64,000 bases of DNA from positions 1 through 64,000 of the forward strand of contig CAZPGY010000005.1 in assembly GCA_964586655.1 (NCBI GenBank). The letters are read 5' to 3'. Positions 26,414 to 36,815 of this stretch are shown here, in pieces. This DNA comes from JAJYSO01 sp964586655. Lineage in GTDB: Bacteria > Bacteroidota > Bacteroidia > Flavobacteriales > Flavobacteriaceae. The position numbers and the translations under genes were made by a program. Each line of letters starts with the position of its first letter. Positions within the stretch are counted from its first letter, which is position 1. A model generated the notes under the pieces. That model was not told where the DNA came from, did no database searches, and worked only from the letters and a program-made list of their open reading frames with translations.

Positions 26414-26521
26414 GTTTTGATGATACGATATTCCTAAAAAGCGCCTGAAACTTAACAACTTCTGTTGATTTGTGCGGTATAGGTTTACAATATTTCCAAA
26501 AAGCATTAGTTTTATCAACCG

Positions 26522-29500
26522 ATGCGAAACCTTATCATTTTATGGTGTTTATGTGCTCCTGTTGTGCTATTGGCACAAGAGAAGACCTCGCTGTATATGA
26601 CCAAAACCGTAGCTGTTAAGGATAGTATACGACTGGATTCTGTAAGTATCAATCCCTATGGCTTCTGGGCACTCAGCCCACAGGGAGACACCCTTTCCTT
26701 AATGAAATATCACGTCGATTATGCCAAAGCCCTGCTTTTTCCCGGAGATAGCTTAATTGCTTCCACCGATTCGATTCAGGTTCGTTATCGTCATTATCCG
26801 AAGTATATGACCCAAAAGTATTATCAATTCGATCTGAGCCGAGTGGTGTCTAACCAATATGATAAATCCGGATTGTACACCTTGGGGAAAAGTCGTCGCT
26901 CAGATCAGTACAAACCCTTTGACGGCTTAAACACTACCGGAAGCATTTCCAGAGGGATTACTGCAGGAACCAATCAAAGTGCCGTGTTGGACTCTAAATT
27001 GGACCTGCAGATTATGGGCAAAATCAACGACAAAGTAAGCGTAAGGGCTTCGATTCAGGATGCCGGGATTCCCCTGCAGCAATATGGTTATTCTAAAAAC
27101 CTCAATCAGTTTGATCGGGTTTTTGTTGAGCTCTATGGCAAACATTGGCGAGTTCGTGGTGGGGATGTAGATTTGGTACAGGAGCGATCATATTTTGGTA
27201 ATTTTCATAAAAAAGTACAAGGCTTATCCGTGGCAGCCACCCTGAATCCTGAAGGTCATCCAACTCGGGTCTATGCAGCCGGTGCCCTGGTGCGCGGGGT
27301 TTTTACCCGAAATGAATTCCAAGGAATGGAGGGCAATCAGGGGCCTTACAAACTCACCGGTCCCAATGGAGAGCTATTTGCCTTGGTGGTTTCGGGCAGT
27401 GAAACAGTGTATGTTAACGGAATCCGTTTAAAACGCGGAGAAAACGCTGATTATACAATTAATTATAATGCGGGGGAAATTCGATTTAACCCTACTTTCC
27501 CCATTACTTCCAATATGCGAATTGTGGTGGAGTTTCAATATGCCGATCGCAATTATTCACGGGTAGTGGCCATGGGAGGTGCTGAGCATCAGGGGGAGAA
27601 TTGGGAGATTGGCGGATTTGTATATTCAGAAAGTGATTTGCGAAATCAGCCCTTGCAACAAAGCCTTTCCGATGAGCAAAAGCAAGTGTTGGCGGCAGCT
27701 GGTGATGATTCGCAACAAATGATAGCGCCCAGCGCCGTGCCTGCCGATTTTTCAGAAAATAAAGTACTGTATAAAAAAGACACCCTCAACGGCCAAGAGA
27801 TTTTTGTATATTCCAACAACCCTGATGAACAGTTGTATGCGGTAAAATTCAGCCTGGTGGGGGCGCATCGTGGAAATTATGTGCTTGCTGACGAAACTGC
27901 TATTATGGATATTTATGAATACGTTCCCCCAATCAATGGGATTCCTCAGGGGAAATATGCGCCGGTAACCCGATTGTTTGCTCCTACTAAGTTGCAAATA
28001 GGAGTGATTAATGGTGGCTATCACCCTTCTGAAAAAACCGATGTCGATTTTGAATTGGCGGTGAGTTCGTATGATCAAAATACATTCTCTACTCATGACG
28101 ATGCTGATAACGAAGGCTTTGCCGGTCATGTCAAAGCCCGACAAGAATTGATTAATTTTTCCGATTCGGCCAAGATTGAGGCTTTTGCCAAGCTTGATTT
28201 TGTGCAAAATAATTTTAAAAGCATAGAACCTTTATATAACGTAGAATTTGAGCGTGATTGGAATCTGATTGACCGATTGGGAGACGAAATATTGCTTAAT
28301 GCCGGAATAAATTATACCCATCTGGAAACCGGATTTGCCCATTATCAAATCCAAAAGCTCGATTTTTCAGAAAATTTTAGGGGAACACGGCATGTGCTAA
28401 ATTCGCAGCTGCAATTTGGAGACTTGTCTACCGACTTGAGTGCGAGTTATTTGAAAAGCGATGGATTGTATTACGACTCCGAATTCTCTCGACTCTATGC
28501 CCGTGGAGTCTATAGCTTTTCTCCTTTTTGGACGGGGATAAATTTTAACTATGAATTCAATAAACAATGGGCAGACTCTACCCGGCAGCTAACCCCTTTA
28601 AGCCAAAAATTTCGCAGCTATGGCGCCTTTGTCGGCATAGGTGACAGTACATCGGTGTATGCAGAAATCGGTTATATGCACCGCGTGAGCGACAGCCTCC
28701 GCGGACCGGGATTACAGCGGGTTAATGTGTCGGATAATTATTATATCAAATCCCAGTTGGTCAATTCGGAACAGGCTCATCTCTTTGTATATATCAATTA
28801 TAGAAACCTTAAAAACACTGATCAAGATCGGGGAAACGAACAATCCTTAAACTCCAGAATCGTATATCATCAGTCTTTGTTTAATCGAGTGATTAACCTC
28901 AATACGGTTTACGAAACGAGCAGTGGCAATTTGCCCCGGCAAGAATTTACGTATGTGGAGGTAGAGCCGGGAAAAGGACGTTATACTTGGCGAGATTATA
29001 ACCAAAATGGCGTGCAAGAACTCAATGAATTTGAAGTATCGCCCTATCCCGATCAGGCTAAATATGTACGGGTGTTGTTGCCCAATCGCATTTTTATAAA
29101 GACGAGTCGCAATAAGTTTAGTCAAATTCTTACCCTCAACTTCGCCCAGTTGGATAACGGAGAAACAGCCCCTTCTTGGTGGTCTCATTTTTACAACCAG
29201 TTGTCTTATTTGATAGACCGGAAAGTGAAACGAGGGGAGCACAATTTCAGCTTGAACCCTTTTCAATCCGGTGGTGCAGAATTAGAAGTGCACCAAAACT
29301 TTAGAAACAGTTTGTATTTTAACCGAGGGCAACAACATTTTACGACTTCTTATACGTTTATTTCGGCTAAAAACAAAAATCTTTTTGCTTTCGGACTGCA
29401 GGAAAACATACTGAAGAGTCATCAGTTAGATTTTACCCACAAACTTGAGGAACACTGGCTTTTTAATTTGAATAATCAATTGAATTATACTGAGAGTGCT

Positions 29501-29932
29501 TCCGAAAATTTTCAAAATCGGGCGTATCGCATTAAAGGATGGCTCACCAATCCTAAAATATCGTATCTGCTGAGCCCCAATACGCGTTTTGAAGTGCATT
29601 ATCAGTACAACCGACAACAAAACCAAATGGGAGAAAAAGAGCAGTTGAAGCAACAAAAGTTGGGAATTTCCTTCAGTTTCTCCAATCGACAGAAGTATGC
29701 TGTTCGTGGGGAATTCAATTATATCTATAACGATTTTACCGGCAATTCCTTTTCCCCGGTGGCTTATGAAATGTTGGCGGGTTTACAACCCGAAAAAAAC
29801 TATACCTGGCAGGTGTTTTTTCAAAAGAAAATTACAGATTACCTCGATTTAAACCTCGCTTATCGAGGGCGAAAGAGCGAAGGTGCTCCCGCTGTTCACA
29901 CCGGAAGCGTACAGTTAAAGGCCTATTTTTAG
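26522..29932 (+). CDS. Very large uncharacterised outer-membrane beta-barrel protein
   Basis: A 1136-residue exported protein with signal peptide ending VVLLAQ. About 120 residues of soluble N-terminal part are followed by GSISRGITAGTNQSAVLDSK near 140, then long alternation of aromatic and polar residues characteristic of barrel strands, ending in VQLKAYF. Segments FRGTRHVLNSQLQFG and TWRDYNQNGVQELNEFEVS are distinctive, the latter Ca-loop-like (DYNQNGVQELNE). Proteins of this layout are conserved but unnamed in Bacteroidota. I cannot assign a function. It is alone between a CopD-like gene and convergent lipoprotein genes. Confidence 0.8.
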   Translation: MRNLIILWCLCAPVVLLAQEKTSLYMTKTVAVKDSIRLDSVSINPYGFWALSPQGDTLSLMKYHVDYAKALLFPGDSLIASTDSIQVRYRHYPKYMTQKYYQFDLSRVVSNQYDKSGLYTLGKSRRSDQYKPFDGLNTTGSISRGITAGTNQSAVLDSKLDLQIMGKINDKVSVRASIQDAGIPLQQYGYSKNLNQFDRVFVELYGKHWRVRGGDVDLVQERSYFGNFHKKVQGLSVAATLNPEGHPTRVYAAGALVRGVFTRNEFQGMEGNQGPYKLTGPNGELFALVVSGSETVYVNGIRLKRGENADYTINYNAGEIRFNPTFPITSNMRIVVEFQYADRNYSRVVAMGGAEHQGENWEIGGFVYSESDLRNQPLQQSLSDEQKQVLAAAGDDSQQMIAPSAVPADFSENKVLYKKDTLNGQEIFVYSNNPDEQLYAVKFSLVGAHRGNYVLADETAIMDIYEYVPPINGIPQGKYAPVTRLFAPTKLQIGVINGGYHPSEKTDVDFELAVSSYDQNTFSTHDDADNEGFAGHVKARQELINFSDSAKIEAFAKLDFVQNNFKSIEPLYNVEFERDWNLIDRLGDEILLNAGINYTHLETGFAHYQIQKLDFSENFRGTRHVLNSQLQFGDLSTDLSASYLKSDGLYYDSEFSRLYARGVYSFSPFWTGINFNYEFNKQWADSTRQLTPLSQKFRSYGAFVGIGDSTSVYAEIGYMHRVSDSLRGPGLQRVNVSDNYYIKSQLVNSEQAHLFVYINYRNLKNTDQDRGNEQSLNSRIVYHQSLFNRVINLNTVYETSSGNLPRQEFTYVEVEPGKGRYTWRDYNQNGVQELNEFEVSPYPDQAKYVRVLLPNRIFIKTSRNKFSQILTLNFAQLDNGETAPSWWSHFYNQLSYLIDRKVKRGEHNFSLNPFQSGGAELEVHQNFRNSLYFNRGQQHFTTSYTFISAKNKNLFAFGLQENILKSHQLDFTHKLEEHWLFNLNNQLNYTESASENFQNRAYRIKGWLTNPKISYLLSPNTRFEVHYQYNRQQNQMGEKEQLKQQKLGISFSFSNRQKYAVRGEFNYIYNDFTGNSFSPVAYEMLAGLQPEKNYTWQVFFQKKITDYLDLNLAYRGRKSEGAPAVHTGSVQLKAYF

Positions 29933-30099
29933 TCCGATTGTTTTTATAATCCTAATAAATATTGATCTATGTTAGAGGTCACTTTGATATTACCTTCTCC
30001 CCCTTCTTTGTGCGAACCCTCGTAAAAGGAGCTGAAAAAGCAAGGGTCATATTTTTCATTCAATTTGTGCCAGGACCGTTTGTGTGGTCGGTGGGGTGC

Positions 30100-30735
30100 T
30101 TATAATTTCCGATCGGAATGATACAGTTTGGCCACATCGGGATCTACTTGATAATGTACGTCCAAAGCTTTCCATTTTCCGGAAGCTTGGTCTTTAAACC
30201 AAACAAAAACCGGCTTGGTTTTGGTAGCTTCATCATAGACAATATTGGTATTGGGAAATTGTTTCTCGCCGGTCCATTGCTTACTACTGTCTATTTGACC
30301 GGTTTTTAAAGCGTTCCAAAGCCCCACTTTCTTGTCCAAATCCCAAACATATCTCGGTTTGGTGTTGGTTTTGTGTAAAATAACATGGGTGGTTGTAAAG
30401 TGCTTGCCGTCCCATTTTAGGAAAAAATCAATGTCATATTTATTTCCATCCTTGGCTGTAAATACAGCACAATTGTAGTATTGGTTATTGCCCAAAGCAC
30501 ATTTTACTCGGCGGATGTCGGTGGCGCCGGTGAGATAAAGGGTGCGGTTGGTTTGGGAATCATATATTTTGAAGTATCCCTCCTTTTGTTGTTGCTCGAT
30601 ATAGCCTTTGGTGTAATCAAAAATCTTTTGTGCGGTGGGCTCAGTAGATTTTTTGGCCTGTCCACAGGAGGTCAGCGGAAGGATTAGGAAGGCGAATAGA
30701 ATAAATGGTATGATTTTAAAACTTGCTCTTTTCAT
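30100..30735 (-). CDS. Uncharacterised lipoprotein
   Basis: A 211-residue lipoprotein, lipobox PLTSCG at about residue 21. An upstream in-frame ATG would add 13 residues before the natural signal peptide, so I chose the ATG at 30735 (MKRASFK). The mature part shows KIFDYTKGYIEQQQKEGYFKIYD, then beta-rich segments with CALGNNQYYNCAVFTAKDG, where two cysteines could form a disulfide. I do not recognise the family. It lies 57 bp downstream of the TlpA-like gene and may be co-transcribed with it. Confidence 0.75.
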   Translation of the reverse strand: MKRASFKIIPFILFAFLILPLTSCGQAKKSTEPTAQKIFDYTKGYIEQQQKEGYFKIYDSQTNRTLYLTGATDIRRVKCALGNNQYYNCAVFTAKDGNKYDIDFFLKWDGKHFTTTHVILHKTNTKPRYVWDLDKKVGLWNALKTGQIDSSKQWTGEKQFPNTNIVYDEATKTKPVFVWFKDQASGKWKALDVHYQVDPDVAKLYHSDRKL

Positions 30736-30791
30736 ATCGTGTTGTTTTAGAATAAAAGCTTTTTGTAGAGACAAAATTAAGAGATTTTAAT

Positions 30792-32069
30792 TTATTGACC
30801 GGATTTTGTGTGTAATAATGAATCTACGGTATGGTTAAAATGTTGAATCCATTCGGCTTGATGAACCGGATCACTCGGTGCCATTCCGCCGGCGTGAATT
30901 TTGGCAATATCTCCATTACGATCCAAAAAGATTAGCGTGGGAAAACTGACAAAATTTTTGAGCTGCGGCAATACTTTTTCCATCAGGTTGGGCGTGCGTA
31001 ACGGCACTTCGGTAATCAATAGGGGATAAGGAATCGCTAATCCTTTTTTAAAAGTCATAGCACTCTTTACCGCTTCTGCATAGTCACCTGAACGTTCAAA
31101 ACAAAGCGCAATAATACGCACCCCTCGATCTTTGTTTTTTGAATACCAATTGGTCAAATATCGCGTTTCTTCCCAGCAATTGATACACCAGGAACCCATG
31201 AGCTGCACCAAAACGACTTTGTCTTCAAATTGTTTATCGTCAATAGAAATGGTATCTCCTTTTAAATTGCGAAAAGCAAACTCCAAATGTCTTTCTCCGG
31301 GGTCGTAAGTAGTGATTTTGGTAGGATTGCTCAAACTGACTTTGGGATCTTTAAGGGCAACCCATTTTTTCTTTCCGTCGGTGCCCGAGTAATAAGTGCC
31401 TACTATTTTTTGATTTGATTTTATGGCTCCGGCTAATTTCACCCGATGAGCAGCATCAAAAGAAGTAAGAATAACCGAATCTCCGCTGATTACGCCTTCT
31501 AAAAAACGATCGTGATGAAAGTGTGCCACCATGGTGCCGGTTACATGGTGGTCATTTTGTTTGAGCAAACCTACGGCCAAGAGAGAATCTTTGGAAACCG
31601 GATTGATAAAATAGACTCGCCACCGGCCGCTGATATCAAAAGCGGTAGGTTTGGGATCTTTTAGAATACGATAATCGGTATGGGGTTGAGCCCTAAAGTC
31701 AAAAACCGGATCTTCCTTGGGGAAATGTTGTATCCATTTTCCGCTTAAACTCCCGTCTTCGCTGAGTTTTAACTTAAAGTCAGAAAGAAAATACTTGGTG
31801 CTGATCAAGACCGAATCCCCTTTATAACGAATGTGGTCTCCCTCAAATTTTTGATTGCTGTTGCGCAGCAAGAACAGGCTCCCCTGATGCTTGACTTCAA
31901 AATTAAACGGAATTTCAACGCCGTCCGATCGGGTTAAAACACCGCGCCAAACACCATCTTGCAGTGTGTTTTCGGAGGTTTTGGCGGGCGTAGAGTTTGT
32001 TTTCTTCGGATGGTTGCAGCTCAGGCTAACTAAAGCGAAGGCAAGGAGTATAATTGAAATTTTGTTCAC
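30792..32069 (-). CDS. TlpA/thioredoxin-fold lipoprotein with long N-terminal region
   Basis: A 425-residue lipoprotein (SLSCNH lipobox) with a C-terminal thioredoxin-like domain at about 275-415. Its redox motif is GSWCINCWEE, a WCxxC pair. The N-terminal 250 residues hold repeated beta-rich units with GVWRGVL and SGRWRVYF openings, perhaps a lipocalin-like or calycin-type binding module, which I cannot name. TlpA/ResA proteins reduce or isomerise disulfides in the periplasm, for example in cytochrome maturation. The partner is unknown. It is upstream of an uncharacterised lipoprotein containing a cysteine pair, a possible client. Confidence 0.85.
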   Translation of the reverse strand: MNKISIILLAFALVSLSCNHPKKTNSTPAKTSENTLQDGVWRGVLTRSDGVEIPFNFEVKHQGSLFLLRNSNQKFEGDHIRYKGDSVLISTKYFLSDFKLKLSEDGSLSGKWIQHFPKEDPVFDFRAQPHTDYRILKDPKPTAFDISGRWRVYFINPVSKDSLLAVGLLKQNDHHVTGTMVAHFHHDRFLEGVISGDSVILTSFDAAHRVKLAGAIKSNQKIVGTYYSGTDGKKKWVALKDPKVSLSNPTKITTYDPGERHLEFAFRNLKGDTISIDDKQFEDKVVLVQLMGSWCINCWEETRYLTNWYSKNKDRGVRIIALCFERSGDYAEAVKSAMTFKKGLAIPYPLLITEVPLRTPNLMEKVLPQLKNFVSFPTLIFLDRNGDIAKIHAGGMAPSDPVHQAEWIQHFNHTVDSLLHTKSGQ

Positions 32070-32205
32070 GATAACGGGGTATAAATAGGCCCGTAAATTT
32101 ATAAATTTCTATAGGAAAGCCCGAAAACCATGACGGTTTATTAAAGTTTTTTTTACAACTCCTCATTTGCGGCCTGCCAACGCGCCTAAAGCTATAGACA
32201 CTCTC

Positions 32206-33624
32206 TTATTGCCATCCTCCGCCAAGGGCCTGATATAAATTGACAATGCTGATCAATTGATTGACGCGGGCATTGACAATTTGCAAGTTTGAACCCAAAG
32301 CACTTTCCTGTGCTCGCAGCACTTCGAGATAGGTAAAGTTGGCATAACCATTGACCAATAGTACCTGTGCGTCCTCAACGGCTTGTTGCAGTAATTTGTG
32401 TTCCTCTTGTTTGATTTCAATTTTTTGAGTCGCTGCTTGATAGGCATATAAAGCGTCCGAAACCTCTTTGCTAGCCTGGATCAAAGTGCCCCTAAAGTTG
32501 AGTAGAGCTTGTTCTTGTTGCACCTGCGCTACTTCAAATTGGGTTTGAATTATACGGTGATTGAGGATGGGAGCCGCCAGTCCGCCAATAAAATTAGCAA
32601 ACAAAGAATTTAAACTGAACCAATCTTCCAACTCAACAGCTTCCAGTCCGCCACTGGCGCTAATGGTGAGAGAAGGGTAGAAATTGGCCCGCGCCACATT
32701 GGTCATTTCAAAAGCCCGACGATAGTTCATTTCAGCTGCAATTACATCCGGACGGTTGTGGAGCAGTTGCATGGGTACCCCCACTTTCAGATCGGTAGAA
32801 ATTTTTTGTTCGGCAAGGCTTGTGCGCTCAATTTGATGAGGCTCTTCTCCCATAAGTATGCACAGGGTGTTTTCCAGCAATCGGGCTTGTTTTTCCAAAT
32901 CGATTAAGATGGCTTTGGCGTCCAAATATTGTGCTTTGGTTTGGGCTACGGAGACCGAAGTTACCATACCGCTCCCTGCTTTTTTCAGCGCCAAGGTTGT
33001 TTCCCAACTGTTTTTGCGGGTGGCAATGGTTTTTTGGGTGATGGCAATTTGTTTGTCAATGGCCAAAAGTTGGTAATAGGTAGTTGCCACACCGGCAATT
33101 AAATTGGTTCTTACGGCTCGATGAGCAGCTACGGTTTGTAGGTAAGAAGCTCGATAAGCTCTTTTTTGGCTGGTGATTTTTCCCCATATATCCGCTTCCC
33201 AAGAAAGTTGTACAGAGAGGTCGTATAAATTGAAGTAATCTTTTCCTGTTGCGTTGACCATTGCGCCTTGTTGTCCGTTTTCAGAGGGGAAACTTCCTGT
33301 ATATTGGGCACCTGCCGACAAGGTAGGCAAGAAGGCGGCTTTCCCTTGTTTGAGGTAAGCTTCTGCTGCTTTAATTTGTGCCAAGGCAATGCGAATGTCC
33401 ACATTGTTTTCCAAGGCTTTGTCAATATACTTTTGCAGTAAGGGGTCTGTAAACAGGGTTTCCCAAGGAATATTGGCCATACTGAGGCTGTCTTGGGCAA
33501 GGCTGTCTGTGCGGTAATAATCCTGGTTGACCACATCGGGTTGTTCGTAGTCTTTGGCTACAAAACAAGACTGCAGCAGCAGTAATGCCAATGGGATTCC
33601 TATAAATTTATAATAGCTTCTCAT
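32206..33624 (-). CDS. RND efflux outer-membrane factor (TolC/OprM type)
   Basis: A 472-residue outer-membrane lipoprotein (lipobox LLQSCF) with two repeats of the OEP fold. Long coiled-coil segments such as AAHRAVRTNLIAGVATTYYQLLAID and the repeat signature RPDVIAAEMNYRRAFEMTNVARANFYPSL (in parts) are those of the NodT/OprM group. The protein forms the trimeric exit duct for the RND pump encoded 3 bp upstream. Last gene of a four-gene efflux operon. No promoter of its own was seen. Confidence 0.95.
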   Translation of the reverse strand: MRSYYKFIGIPLALLLLQSCFVAKDYEQPDVVNQDYYRTDSLAQDSLSMANIPWETLFTDPLLQKYIDKALENNVDIRIALAQIKAAEAYLKQGKAAFLPTLSAGAQYTGSFPSENGQQGAMVNATGKDYFNLYDLSVQLSWEADIWGKITSQKRAYRASYLQTVAAHRAVRTNLIAGVATTYYQLLAIDKQIAITQKTIATRKNSWETTLALKKAGSGMVTSVSVAQTKAQYLDAKAILIDLEKQARLLENTLCILMGEEPHQIERTSLAEQKISTDLKVGVPMQLLHNRPDVIAAEMNYRRAFEMTNVARANFYPSLTISASGGLEAVELEDWFSLNSLFANFIGGLAAPILNHRIIQTQFEVAQVQQEQALLNFRGTLIQASKEVSDALYAYQAATQKIEIKQEEHKLLQQAVEDAQVLLVNGYANFTYLEVLRAQESALGSNLQIVNARVNQLISIVNLYQALGGGWQ

Positions 33625-33627
33625 ATT

Positions 33628-36600
33628 TTATTTTTCTTCAAAATTGTTAGGCTCTTCAAGTTGTTTGACTGCTTCGGGTACTCCGGTTACTTTTTCTTGC
33701 AGCCATTGGAAGAAAATATAAAGTGTAGGGATGACAAAGACTCCGGTAAGGGTCCCAATTAGCAGTCCGCCAACGGCGCCGGTACCGATTGACCGGTTTC
33801 CGGCGGCACCCACTCCGGTGGCCAATACCAAAGGCATTAGCCCGAGAATAAAGGCAAAAGAAGTCATCAAAATGGGGCGCAAACGGGCTTTGGCACCATC
33901 GATGGCCGAATCAAAGATGCTTTCTCCCTGGCGGCGTCGCTGGATGGCAAATTCCACTACCAAGATTGCGTTTTTCGCCAATAATCCGATCAACATAATC
34001 AAAGCAATCTGGAAGTAAATATTACTTTTTAAACCCAGCATCATCGTACTAAAATAAGCGCCAAAAATTCCCAATGGCACACTGAGCAAGATGGCAAAGG
34101 GGAGCAGGTAACTCTCATATTGTGCCGACAAAAGGAAATAAACAAACACAACCACCAGTATAAAAATGATAAGGGTTTGCCCCGAAGCCTTAACTTCTTC
34201 CCGGGTCAGACCGGAATAAGCAATATCATAGTTGGACGGCAGGGTTTCGGCCACTTCCTCAATGGCATTAATGGCGTCACCCGAACTGTATCCCGGGCTG
34301 GCTGCGCCGGTGATGGTGGCAGAGTTAAACAGGTTAAACCGAGTTACTGATTGTGGTCCATAGGTGCGTTCCAATGTGACAAATTGAGTAATGGGCGACA
34401 TTTCTCCGCTTCTGGTGCGGACATACATTTGGTTTAAATCGGCTTTGTCAACCCGGTCATTGGGCAGGGCTTGGATATATACCCTGAATTGCTTTCCAAA
34501 TTTGACAAAATCGGAGGCATAAATCCCTCCAATATACCCTTGCAGCGTACGCAAAATGGCATTAACACTCACGCCGGCTTCTTCTGCAACAGGAACATTA
34601 ATTTCTAATTTATACTGTGGATAGTTGGTGCTAAATGCCGAAGCTGCGTATTGAATTTCAGGGCGTTGGGTCAATTTTCGAGCAAAGGCCTGATTTTGTT
34701 GATCCAGTTCTTTAAAACTGCCTCCGGACTTGTCTAAGAGGTTGACGGTAAATCCTGCTGAAGCACCATAACCCGGGATACTCGGTGGAGCAAAAAAGAG
34801 TACACGTGCTCCTCCCGGAAGGGTGCTGGCTGCTCTGAAGAGTTTTTTAGTAATGGCGTCAACCGATAAAGAATCGGCTTCGCGTTCACTCCAGTCTTTA
34901 AGTTTGACGAAGCCCAATCCGTTGTTGCTTCCCGAACCGTTGAGCATACTGTAACCGGCCACAAGGGTGACGGCTTTGACACCGGGAATGTTTTTGATTT
35001 TTTCGGCAAGGATATCTTCAATTTTGGTGGTTCGGTCCATGGAAACCCCCGGTGGCAAGTGAATATCGGTAAAAATAATTCCCCGATCTTCTTTTGGCAC
35101 AAATCCGGAAGAGATATTGGAAGAAGCCCACCAAATTCCCAATCCGGCAAGAATGATAATAAGCGGGGTGGTCCATTTGTGCTTGTATAAGAAGTGCAAA
35201 GATTTTCCATACTTTTCTACGGTTGCATTAAATCCGCGGTTAAAACCGGCATGAAATCTTTGCATCAATCCTTTTTTCCGGTCTGCTTCGTCTTCCGATT
35301 TGGGCTTGAGGAAAACGGCACAGAGTGCAGGGCTTAAGGTAAGCGCATTGAGTGCCGAGATGACAATGGCAGTCATTAAGGTGATTCCGAATTGTTCATA
35401 AAACACGCCGGTGGGACCACTGATAAAAGTAACCGGAATAAACACCGCGGCCATAACCAGTGTAATGGAAATAATGGCACTGGCAATCTCGTGCATGGCT
35501 TCTACGGTAGCTTTTTTTACGTTTTGTGCGCCTTGATCCAATTTGGCGTGAACCGCTTCTACCACTACAATGGCGTCATCAACCACAATACCAATGGCCA
35601 GCACCAGGGCAAAAAGGGTGAGTAGGTTGATTGAATACCCAAACAATTGGAGAAAGAAAAAAGTTCCGATAATTGATACTGGCACGGCAATGGCCGGAAT
35701 TAAAGTAGATCGTAAATCCTGCAAAAAGACAAAGACCACAATGAAAACCAAGATAAAGGCTTCAATGAGCGTGTGCACTACTTTTTCAATAGAGGCATTC
35801 AAGAACTTGTTGGTGTCGTAAGGGATGAAAACATCAATGCCTTTAGGCATGTCTTTTTTCATTTGCTCAAGCTGAGCCTTGATATTTTGAATAATCTCCC
35901 GAGCATTAGATCCTTTGGTTTGAGAGATTGACATGGCTACACTCGGGTAGCCCATGGTGCGAGAGTTTCCTGAATAGCTCTGTGCGCCAAGTTCGATTTC
36001 TGCGACGTCTTTCAGGTATAAAAAATTGCCGTTACCCAAGGCCTTAAGTACAATGTTTTTATACTCCTCGGCCTCGTTGAGTCGACCGGAATATCGAATG
36101 GTATAGGAGAAGGTTTCTCCGCTGTTTTGCCCTAAAGTTCCTGCTGCAGCTTCTTGACTCTGCGCCCTGATGGCAGTTGCCACATCGGTAGGGGTGAGTC
36201 CATACGCCTTCATTTTATCAGGCTTAATCCAAATCCGCATGGCGTATTCCTTAGAGGTAAATACATTGACCTCTCCCACACCGTTTACCCGTTTTAGCAC
36301 CGGAACAACGTTGATGTTGAGGTAATTGGCAATATAAGTTTGCTTAAATTCCGGATTGGTACTGTAGAACGAGAGGAACATCAACGCACTGCTTTGGCGT
36401 TTTTTAGTGGTTACCCCGGTTTGTTTTACCTCCTGAGGCAGCAAAGGGGTGGCTAAAGCCACTCGGTTTTGAACGTTTACCGCAGCAATATCGGGGTCAT
36501 ATCCTTGCTCAAAATAAACCGTGATGGAGGCTCTTCCGGTGTTGGAGGCGGTAGAAGTGATGTAGGTCATTCCTTCCACTCCGTTGATTTGTTCTTCAAT

Positions 36601-36792
36601 AGGAATGATCACACTGTTCAGTACGGTTTCAGCGTTGGCACCCGGATAGGAGGCACTTACACTCACTGTGGGAGGAGCGATATCGGGATATTGTGTGATG
36701 GGCAAAGTGGTCAGGCCCAAGATCCCCAAAATCACAATCAGGATGGAGATTACCGTTGATAAAACCGGCCTTTCTATAAATTTTTTAAGCAT
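33628..36792 (-). CDS. RND multidrug efflux permease (AcrB/HAE1 type)
   Basis: A 1054-residue inner-membrane proton-driven exporter, the full length for HAE1 pumps. Twelve helices are visible, one near residue 10, a group at 340-540, one near 560 and a group at 870-1030, with two large periplasmic loops. The proton relay pair in helix 4 is seen in AIGIVVDDAIVVVEAV near 405, and KSIGFVPKEDRG-like SSGFVPKEDRG starts the second loop. NNANTYPGANAETV is present as SASYPGANAETVLNSV. It works as a trimer with the adaptor and duct of this operon. Substrates are likely hydrophobic compounds. Confidence 0.97.
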   Translation of the reverse strand: MLKKFIERPVLSTVISILIVILGILGLTTLPITQYPDIAPPTVSVSASYPGANAETVLNSVIIPIEEQINGVEGMTYITSTASNTGRASITVYFEQGYDPDIAAVNVQNRVALATPLLPQEVKQTGVTTKKRQSSALMFLSFYSTNPEFKQTYIANYLNINVVPVLKRVNGVGEVNVFTSKEYAMRIWIKPDKMKAYGLTPTDVATAIRAQSQEAAAGTLGQNSGETFSYTIRYSGRLNEAEEYKNIVLKALGNGNFLYLKDVAEIELGAQSYSGNSRTMGYPSVAMSISQTKGSNAREIIQNIKAQLEQMKKDMPKGIDVFIPYDTNKFLNASIEKVVHTLIEAFILVFIVVFVFLQDLRSTLIPAIAVPVSIIGTFFFLQLFGYSINLLTLFALVLAIGIVVDDAIVVVEAVHAKLDQGAQNVKKATVEAMHEIASAIISITLVMAAVFIPVTFISGPTGVFYEQFGITLMTAIVISALNALTLSPALCAVFLKPKSEDEADRKKGLMQRFHAGFNRGFNATVEKYGKSLHFLYKHKWTTPLIIILAGLGIWWASSNISSGFVPKEDRGIIFTDIHLPPGVSMDRTTKIEDILAEKIKNIPGVKAVTLVAGYSMLNGSGSNNGLGFVKLKDWSEREADSLSVDAITKKLFRAASTLPGGARVLFFAPPSIPGYGASAGFTVNLLDKSGGSFKELDQQNQAFARKLTQRPEIQYAASAFSTNYPQYKLEINVPVAEEAGVSVNAILRTLQGYIGGIYASDFVKFGKQFRVYIQALPNDRVDKADLNQMYVRTRSGEMSPITQFVTLERTYGPQSVTRFNLFNSATITGAASPGYSSGDAINAIEEVAETLPSNYDIAYSGLTREEVKASGQTLIIFILVVVFVYFLLSAQYESYLLPFAILLSVPLGIFGAYFSTMMLGLKSNIYFQIALIMLIGLLAKNAILVVEFAIQRRRQGESIFDSAIDGAKARLRPILMTSFAFILGLMPLVLATGVGAAGNRSIGTGAVGGLLIGTLTGVFVIPTLYIFFQWLQEKVTGVPEAVKQLEEPNNFEEK

Positions 36793-36815
36793 AGTTGTCT
36801 GTTCTTCGTCACTTT

